This document shows, one piece after another, positions 1 through 4,422 of a stretch of 6,726 bases of DNA (position 1 is the first letter of the stretch; the number at the start of each line of letters is the position of its first letter). The notes under the pieces are model-generated. The model made no database searches. It saw only the letters and a list, made by a program, of their open reading frames with translations, and was not told the DNA's origin. The translations under genes were made by a program, and so were the position numbers. Location: the NCBI GenBank assembly GCA_029562045.1, contig JAKQWJ010000122.1, forward strand, positions 1 through 6,726, given 5' to 3'. The DNA comes from Spirochaetota bacterium. GTDB taxonomy: Bacteria; Spirochaetota; Spirochaetia; DTKZ01.

Positions 1-1148
1 CCATGCGGGCGCGTGGATTGAAACACCGGAGAGCAGTTTGACCCGAGTCAGCGACGGGTCGCGCCCCATGCGGGCGCGTGGATTGAAACGCGGCAGTCCC
101 GTCCCATGTCACGCCAACATGGGTCGCGCCCCATGCGGGCGCGTGGATTGAAACGCTGCGCAGACCAGAACCCTAAGAGAGTTCCGATGTCGCGCCCCAT
201 GCGGGCGCGTGGATTGAAACGCGAATTGCCTTAACACCACCTCCGGCATCATAGAGTCGCGCCCCATGCGGGCGCGTGGATTGAAACCGGGCAACCCGCC
301 GGACTACAGCAGAGCCCTGCGTCGCGCCCCATGCGGGCGCGTGGATTGAAACTTGAATCGCAAATGCAGGGATGCCCCATTCTCCAAGTCGCGCCCCATG
401 CGGGCGCGTGGATTGAAACCTGTCACGCTCGATGGTATAGAGTTGGAACTGACGTCGCGCCCCATGCGGGCGCGTGGATTGAAACAAAGGATCAGGCTAG
501 GGATTTAGAGAAAGCCGAAAGTCGCGCCCCATGCGGGCGCGTGGATTGAAACCATACCATCGAGCGTGACAGCAATTTTTTTTGCGTCGCGCCCCATGCG
601 GGCGCGTGGATTGAAACGCGGGACGGGGTTGTCATGACCGACTCCGAGCGGTCGCGCCCCATGCGGGCGCGTGGATTGAAACCAGTAGCAACTCATGCGA
701 TAACGCCTTCAGGGTTAGTCGCGCCCCATGCGGGCGCGTGGATTGAAACTTCTGACAGGTTTTCAGCTCTTCGCAGAGCTTCGGTCGCGCCCCATGCGGG
801 CGCGTGGATTGAAACCTCCTCAACCTTCCTAATCCAATTCCCGTCATCGGTCGCGCCCCATGCGGGCGCGTGGATTGAAACGCCGATCCGGGAAAATCCG
901 ACACCGTGCAGGTTGTCGCGCCCCATGCGGGCGCGTGGATTGAAACGGGCGGGCACTTTGCCAGGGATTTTTATCCCGGTTCCGTCGCGCCCCATGCGGG
1001 CGCGTGGATTGAAACCCCGGAGGACGGGGCAGTATCAGTCCGTTAAGAAGTCGCGCCCCATGCGGGCGCGTGGATTGAAACTATTATGTTCTGCTGCTTT
1101 CCGTCTAAGTATGTAGGTCGCGCCCCATGCGGGCGCGTGGATTGAAAC
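1..1148 (+). CRISPR. Type I-C-like CRISPR array, leader-distal part (18 repeats, 17 spacers)
   Basis: A 32-nt repeat beginning GTCGCGCCCC and ending GTGGATTGAAAC recurs at 58, 123, 189, 256, 321, 388, 454, 521, 586, 651, 718, 784, 850, 915, 984, 1050 and 1117. A first copy at 1-24 lacks its first 8 nt because of the window edge. All copies are identical. The spacers are 33-37 nt (mostly 33-35; the 37-nt one is 947-983) and are unrelated to each other except spacers 7 and 9. Within the repeat, CGCGCCC pairs with GGGCGCG around a CATGC loop, and the last 11 nt (TGGATTGAAAC) match the 5' handle expected after Cas5-type processing in subtype I-C. By established I-C orientation the array is transcribed left to right, so the leader and the newest spacers lie to the left, outside the window. 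No cas gene is visible, so the subtype rests on the repeat alone. Confidence 0.98.
420..453 (+). repeat. CRISPR spacer 7, reverse-complementary to spacer 9
   Basis: Bases 420-438 (CTGTCACGCTCGATGGTAT) are the exact reverse complement of 554-572 inside spacer 9 (553-585). The match stops at the first base of spacer 9, which would have to be T to continue but is C. The two spacers therefore cover one target site of about 47 nt from opposite strands. Reading each spacer's flank from the other gives TTG before the spacer 7 protospacer and CTC before the spacer 9 protospacer. Each is one base from TTC, the PAM usually reported for type I-C. Confidence 0.9.
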
Positions 1149-1179
1149 AAATACCTCATTATTGGGACGGTGCCCGACC
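1149..1179 (+). other. Spacer-length segment after the last CRISPR repeat (possible orphan terminal spacer)
   Basis: About 31 nt lie between the end of the last perfect repeat and the point at which HepT homology begins on the minus strand. This is close to the 33-37 nt of the true spacers, and no repeat follows it. The segment is not recognisable as hepT sequence. It may be a final spacer whose downstream repeat was lost when the array end was joined to the toxin gene, or simply array trailer. The right border is uncertain by several bases because it depends on where protein similarity fades. Confidence 0.35.
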
Positions 1180-1239
1180 TTCAGACGCATCCCGCGCAGC
1201 AAGGAGCATGTCCAGAAGGTATGCCTCATCGTACCACAT
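1159..1239 (-). pseudogene. hepT: Truncated HepT-like HEPN toxin (N-terminal fragment)
   Basis: Reading the minus strand from ATG at 1239 gives MWYDEAYLLDMLLAARDASE, which matches by eye the conserved N-terminus of HepT/DUF86 HEPN proteins (…DxAYLLDMLxAAR…). After about 20 residues the similarity ends; the frame continues with six unrelated residues (GRAPSQ) and stops at 1159-1161. Family members are normally about 110-140 residues, and the RNase motif (R-X4-6-H) lies in the missing C-terminal part, so this fragment cannot be an active toxin. The start lies upstream of the stop of the mntA remnant (1226-1228), so the two frames overlap by 14 nt, as in a translationally coupled pair. The missing part would lie where the CRISPR array now stands. 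The identification rests on a short but characteristic match. Confidence 0.7.
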
Positions 1240-1540
1240 AAAGTTGCTTCAGGCTGCCAAGAATGGCCTTTTTTCGTAGATAGTTGCGGCTGCGTTCCAC
1301 TGCAGCCCGATCGACCAGATCTTGGTCTCGCCCCACTATGCCTTTCAACTCCATCTCCATTCGCTACATATCGAAGAGGCTTCTACGGGTTTGCGGCAAA
1401 AATCACACCAGAATATCAACATCACTGTCGGGTAGGAAATCATCACGGAATACGAATCCGAACAACGATAATTCCGCAACCCTCCATTTTTTACAAAACT
1501 CTTCGATTTCCTCAATGTCAATTATCAGGTTGAGAATCAT
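1226..1540 (-). pseudogene. mntA: Degraded MntA-like nucleotidyltransferase antitoxin
   Basis: The minus strand from ATG at 1540 reads as a 104-codon frame ending at TGA 1226-1228, a normal length for minimal nucleotidyltransferases of the MntA family. Recognisable blocks are the N-terminal helix (residues 1-25), LFGFVFRDDFLPDSDVDILV (about 26-45), SLFDM (54-58), LVDRAAVERSRNY (about 74-86) and the C-terminal LYVVR. The family active site is G-S-x(n)-D-x-D. The two aspartates survive at 40 and 42, but the serine of the GS pair is Phe (G28-F29). In-frame stops interrupt the gene at codon 46 (TGA, 1403-1405) and codon 59 (TAG, 1364-1366). No frameshift is needed, so decay appears recent. Intact MntA inactivates HepT by AMPylation; this copy cannot make a full protein, and its partner is also truncated. 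Confidence 0.85.
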
Positions 1541-1546
1541 GTTTTG

Positions 1547-1553
1547 CCCCTCC
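1547..1553 (-). promoter_or_regulatory. Ribosome binding site of the mntA remnant
   Basis: On the minus strand GGAGGGG lies 6 nt upstream of the ATG at 1540, a strong Shine-Dalgarno sequence. It fixes the start of the decayed gene and shows that its translation signal outlived its reading frame. Further upstream, TATAAC (1622-1627, minus) resembles a -10 box, but no convincing -35 precedes it. Confidence 0.6.
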
Positions 1554-1674
1554 GCTTCGGCGAACATATGAGCTTTGAAAAGCGGTTCCTAAGCTCGGGT
1601 GCCGGAAATGCGGGAGTCTCCGTTATAGTATCATGATTCTCCTGTTCCTGCATTACCTCATCTTTTTCCCCTCG

Positions 1675-1703
1675 TTGACTAAGCCGCCCTTTTTCCCTAC
1701 TTT
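1675..1703 (+). promoter_or_regulatory. Candidate sigma-70-type promoter of the moxR operon
   Basis: TTGACT (1675-1680) is a five-of-six match to the -35 consensus. A 17-nt gap separates it from TACTTT (1698-1703), a weak three-of-six match to the -10 consensus. The predicted start of transcription would fall at about 1710, which is the ATG itself, implying a leaderless or near-leaderless transcript. This fits the lack of a good Shine-Dalgarno sequence before that ATG. The weak -10 makes this tentative. Confidence 0.35.
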
Positions 1704-1709
1704 GGAACC

Positions 1710-2693
1710 ATGGCGCAGGACATCCGGACTTCGGTGCGGAAGCTCATCGACAACATCAAAATGGTCATATCCGTGGACACCCGGAAACTGGAATACATCC
1801 TGGCGGCGAAGATCGCCGGCGGGCATGTCATCCTGGCGGACTTCCACGGCGTGGGCAAGACATCCCTGGCCCGGGCCCTGGCGGGGTCCATCCTCTGGCG
1901 GGGGGAAGATCTCTACACCGATTCGGTGAAGGTGGAGAAGTTCAGCCGCATCCAGTGCACCGTGGACCTTCTGCCCCAGGACATCCTGGGCTACAACCGC
2001 TTCGTCGGCGCCGGGGGGGAGATGGTCTTCACCAAGGGGCCCATCTTCGCCCACTTCGTCCTCTGCGACGAGATCAACCTCCTCACCCCCAAGACCCAGG
2101 GGAGCTTCCTGCAGGTGATGGAGGAGCAGGCCGTCACCATCGACGGCCGGACCTACCCGTTGCCGGACCCCTTCTTCATCATCGCCACCATGAACCTGAA
2201 GGGGGTGCACCTCTTTCCGCTGCCGGCGCCCCAGCTGGACCGCTTCATGATCCGCCTCTCCCTGGGCTACCCCACCCTGGAGGAGGAGGAGGCCATCATC
2301 CGCCGCCACGGCCGGGACGACGGCTGGGCGGGCTTCGGCCCCGCGGTGGAGAGTTCGGACCTGGTGGAGTGGAAGCGCATGGTGGACCAGGTCACCCTCC
2401 ACCCGGAGGTGACCCGTTACCTCACCGACTGCATCCGCCGCACCCGCAGCCACCCGGACATCGAGGTGGGGGGGAGTCCCCGCTCGGGGGTCAAAATTTC
2501 CCGGCTGGTCCGGGCCCTGGCCCTGTGCAGGGGCCTGGATTATGTTCCCCCGGACTACATCAAGGAGACCTTCGTCCCCGCCATGGCCCACCGGATCATC
2601 ACCCGGGACCCGTCGATCCCGCCGGAGGCGGTCCTGGAGGAGATCCTGAGCCAGGTCCCGGTGGAAAGCCCGGCCCGGAGCCGCCGCGCATGA
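1710..2693 (+). CDS. MoxR-family AAA+ ATPase
   Basis: This 327-residue protein has the MoxR layout throughout and the usual length of the family. Walker A is FHGVGKTS (45-52) with Lys50; the family normally has Pro where His46 stands. Walker B is FVLCDE (116-121), followed by the MoxR signature region with TPKTQGSFLQVMEE (126-139). The sensor-1 Asn is N162 in IATMN, PLPAPQLDRF (170-179) carries the arginine-finger-like R178, and sensor 2 is SPRSG (256-260) with R258. MoxR ATPases are thought to act as cytoplasmic chaperones that remodel or activate partners encoded beside them, often proteins with VWA-like folds such as the DUF58 family. The start is well constrained: an in-frame TAA lies at 1680-1682, with no other start codon between it and the ATG. 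The stop overlaps ATG 2690 (ATGA). The exact process served is unknown. Confidence 0.95.
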   Translation: MAQDIRTSVRKLIDNIKMVISVDTRKLEYILAAKIAGGHVILADFHGVGKTSLARALAGSILWRGEDLYTDSVKVEKFSRIQCTVDLLPQDILGYNRFVGAGGEMVFTKGPIFAHFVLCDEINLLTPKTQGSFLQVMEEQAVTIDGRTYPLPDPFFIIATMNLKGVHLFPLPAPQLDRFMIRLSLGYPTLEEEEAIIRRHGRDDGWAGFGPAVESSDLVEWKRMVDQVTLHPEVTRYLTDCIRRTRSHPDIEVGGSPRSGVKISRLVRALALCRGLDYVPPDYIKETFVPAMAHRIITRDPSIPPEAVLEEILSQVPVESPARSRRA

Positions 2694-2827
2694 TGTCGTC
2701 CCCGGGGCGGCGCGCGGGTTCCCCGAAGCCGCCGCGATGGCCGTCTCCGGAGCCGTCCCGGAGGGGCGCCGCCCCGGGAGGGCGGCCCACGGGCTCCCCG
2801 GCGGCATCCAGACCCGGGGGGCCATGA
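2690..2827 (+). CDS. Possible 45-residue Pro/Arg-rich coupling ORF
   Basis: The moxR stop is embedded in GCATGATG. The first ATG there (2690) opens a frame of 45 codons whose TGA stop (2825-2827) overlaps the likely DUF58 start codon (ATG 2824) in another ATGA. The frame would thus link both genes by 4-nt overlaps on each side and fill the 130-bp gap. The predicted peptide begins MMSSPGRRAGSPKPPRWPSP and stays rich in Pro, Arg, Gly and Ser, with no domain or membrane segment, so any role is more likely translational coupling than a folded product. Stop-free frames of this length are common by chance in such GC-rich DNA, which keeps confidence low. Confidence 0.3.
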   Translation: MMSSPGRRAGSPKPPRWPSPEPSRRGAAPGGRPTGSPAASRPGGP

Positions 2828-4422
2828 GCCGGGTCCCGCCCCTCGCCCCGGGGGGCTTCCTCTTCGTCGGGGGGGGAGTCTGGATCCTCCTCCGGGGCCT
2901 GTCCCACCGCAACCCCTACGAAATCATCCTGGGCGCCGCGGCGCTGGTCATATCCGCCGTCCTGGGAGCGGTGGGCTTCCGGATGGTCCGCCGTCTCGTC
3001 TCCTCTGTCCCCGTCTGGATCCCCCCCGGCCAACCGGTGGCCGTCGGCGGGGACGGGAATGTCGGCGGGGTCGCCGGCATCTCCCGGGACGGAGGCGGGG
3101 CTTCCGACGGCGGGGAGGGAGGGATCGATGCCCGGGGCGGAAACAGCGGCGGCGGGGCGATGGGCGGCGGCCCCCATCTCTTCGAGGTCCCGGCGCCGAA
3201 AATGCCCTGGTTCTTCCGCCTTCATCTACGGATCCGGGGGCGGCTTGACCTGGGAGGGGGACGGAGGATCGTCCTGGGGGAGGATCTGCCGCTGGACGAT
3301 GCGGGGCGGGGGGAAAAAATTCTGTCTTTCCCGCTGTCCGGGGTCTTTCACGGCTCCGGACGGCTCCTGGTGCGAGACGTCTTCGGTCTTTTCGCCCTTC
3401 CCGCCGGGATCGGGATCCAGCGGACCCTGCGGGTCCTGCCCGCCCCCCTCCGGGGGAGCCCTTCCGTCCGGGTGGACGCCTCGACGGGGACGGAGGACAG
3501 GCAGAACCGGCGCAGCAGCGACGAGGAGCGTTACCACATGCGGGAATATGTCCCCGGGGACCGGTACCGGGACATCAACTGGAAGACCTCCAGCCGGCTG
3601 GCTCTGCTGGTGACCCGGATCTCCCCCTTCGCCCAGGAAAAGACCCGTCTCCTCCAGGTGGAGCTCCGGAGCTTCGGACCCGCCCGGCGCCCCTCCCTGG
3701 CGGCCCTGTGGGCCCTGGACCGGACCAAGGCCCGCCTCCTGGCCTTTCTCCGCGCCCTGGGGGAGGAACACCCGGACTTCGTTTTCCGGGTCCGCACCCC
3801 CGGGGGGGAGCGGGACATCGCCTCCGCCGGGGAACTGGAGGACTTCGCCTCGGACCTGGCGGGGCTCTCCTTCAGTCCGGACCCCGGAGCCTTCCCCGCC
3901 GCGGCGGCCACGGCGGGGGCATCTCCCGCCGCCGGGGGGGGTGAACTTTTTCTCTTCTCCACCTCCTTCGACACCGGCCTCCCCGCCTGCCTCGCCTCCC
4001 GGGGGGACGAGCCCACCCGCCTCTTTCTGACCACGGCCCCCGCCCCGGGGGAAGGGCCGGATCCCCAGGTCCTCCGCCTCCGCCGCCTCTTCGGCCTGGG
4101 CCTTCCCTGGGGGGACGGTTTCTCCCGGGGTCCGGACTTCCTGGGAGATACCATCCGGGAAGGGGCCCGGGCCCTCAGGGCCGCGGCCTGGTCCGTGATA
4201 AAGCCGCCCCGGAAAGGCGGGCGTCCGGCGGGAAAAGCCGGCGGGGGTACCCCGGCCCGGCAGGGGAGGGGTTCCCGGCCCTCTCCCCCGGGGAGGGCCC
4301 CGGTTCTCACCTCGGGGCGGGGTTCCCGGCCCTCCCCCCCGGGAAAGGTCCCGGTTCTCACCTCCGTCCCCCGGCCGCTCCGGGGCACGGTGAGCGCCCT
4401 TCCCACGGAGTTCCTGCCGTGA
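2824..4422 (+). CDS. DUF58-family protein with glycine-rich insert and long Pro/Arg-rich tail
   Basis: From ATG 2824 this is a 532-residue protein. One or two N-terminal membrane segments are likely (about 11-26, weak, and 33-52). A Gly-rich stretch (about 75-116) follows, then a mostly beta region (about 128-210), then the diagnostic DUF58 motif REYVPGDRYRDINWKTSSR (240-258). The rest (about 259-450) resembles the VWA-like part of the family. Residues 460-532 form a basic, proline-rich tail with a 17-residue tandem duplication (481-514). DUF58 proteins typically sit next to MoxR ATPases and are likely their partners; the biochemical activity is not established. ATG 2737 (561 residues) is an alternative start, but it would add a Gly/Arg-rich stretch before the first membrane segment, has no Shine-Dalgarno sequence, and lacks the overlap with the upstream small frame. 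The stop overlaps the next gene by 4 nt (GTGA). Confidence 0.9.
   Translation: MSRVPPLAPGGFLFVGGGVWILLRGLSHRNPYEIILGAAALVISAVLGAVGFRMVRRLVSSVPVWIPPGQPVAVGGDGNVGGVAGISRDGGGASDGGEGGIDARGGNSGGGAMGGGPHLFEVPAPKMPWFFRLHLRIRGRLDLGGGRRIVLGEDLPLDDAGRGEKILSFPLSGVFHGSGRLLVRDVFGLFALPAGIGIQRTLRVLPAPLRGSPSVRVDASTGTEDRQNRRSSDEERYHMREYVPGDRYRDINWKTSSRLALLVTRISPFAQEKTRLLQVELRSFGPARRPSLAALWALDRTKARLLAFLRALGEEHPDFVFRVRTPGGERDIASAGELEDFASDLAGLSFSPDPGAFPAAAATAGASPAAGGGELFLFSTSFDTGLPACLASRGDEPTRLFLTTAPAPGEGPDPQVLRLRRLFGLGLPWGDGFSRGPDFLGDTIREGARALRAAAWSVIKPPRKGGRPAGKAGGGTPARQGRGSRPSPPGRAPVLTSGRGSRPSPPGKVPVLTSVPRPLRGTVSALPTEFLP
4264..4365 (+). repeat. 51-nt tandem duplication inside the DUF58 gene
   Basis: Bases 4264-4314 and 4315-4365 are two imperfect copies of a 51-nt unit. 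They encode GRGSRPSPPGRAPVLTS and GRGSRPSPPGKVPVLTS, which differ at two residues. The unit is a whole number of codons, so the frame is kept. It lies in the disordered C-terminal tail, where length changes are probably tolerated. The silent and missense differences show that the duplication is not brand new. Confidence 0.9.
4407..4410 (+). promoter_or_regulatory. Ribosome binding site for the transglutaminase gene
   Basis: GGAG lies 8 nt before GTG 4419 inside the end of the DUF58 gene. This good spacing, together with the GTGA stop-start overlap, supports the GTG as the real start and indicates translational coupling. Confidence 0.6.

Larger units (their letters stand above)
1541..1709. other. 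Divergent intergenic region between the mntA remnant and the moxR operon
   Basis: This 169-bp stretch separates the minus-strand toxin-antitoxin remnant from the plus-strand operon and is clearly less GC-rich than the operon. It holds the mntA ribosome binding site, a weak minus-strand -10-like box, the candidate operon promoter at 1675-1703 and a small ATCATGAT palindrome near 1629-1636. No convincing coding frame or GC-hairpin-plus-T-run terminator was seen. Confidence 0.6.

Noticed and set aside
571..585. Run of eight T in spacer 9 as a possible transcription terminator within the array
   Set aside because: The GC-rich repeat hairpin is more than 20 nt upstream and not adjacent to the T-run; the run is simply part of the spacer.
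750..783. Palindromic AGCTCTTCGCAGAGCT in spacer 12 as an operator
   Set aside because: It lies within a spacer between perfect repeats, so it reflects the captured invader DNA.
109..1229. Several open frames on both strands with recurring peptides such as SIHAPAWGA, FQSTRPHGAR and RPMRARGLK
   Set aside because: They are translations of the CRISPR repeat in different frames, a well-known source of false proteins.
1325..1335. GTCTCGCCCCA resembling the first 11 bases of the CRISPR repeat
   Set aside because: Similarity stops after 11 bases and the sequence lies inside the mntA remnant, so it is explained by coding ancestry.
1162..1571. Plus-strand open frames of 123 and 95 codons
   Set aside because: They lie antisense to the recognisable mntA/hepT remnant, show no family features, and owe their length to chance.
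2737..2823. N-terminal extension of the DUF58 protein from ATG 2737
   Set aside because: It adds a Gly/Arg-rich stretch before the first membrane segment and has no ribosome binding site; ATG 2824 fits the family better, though not proven.
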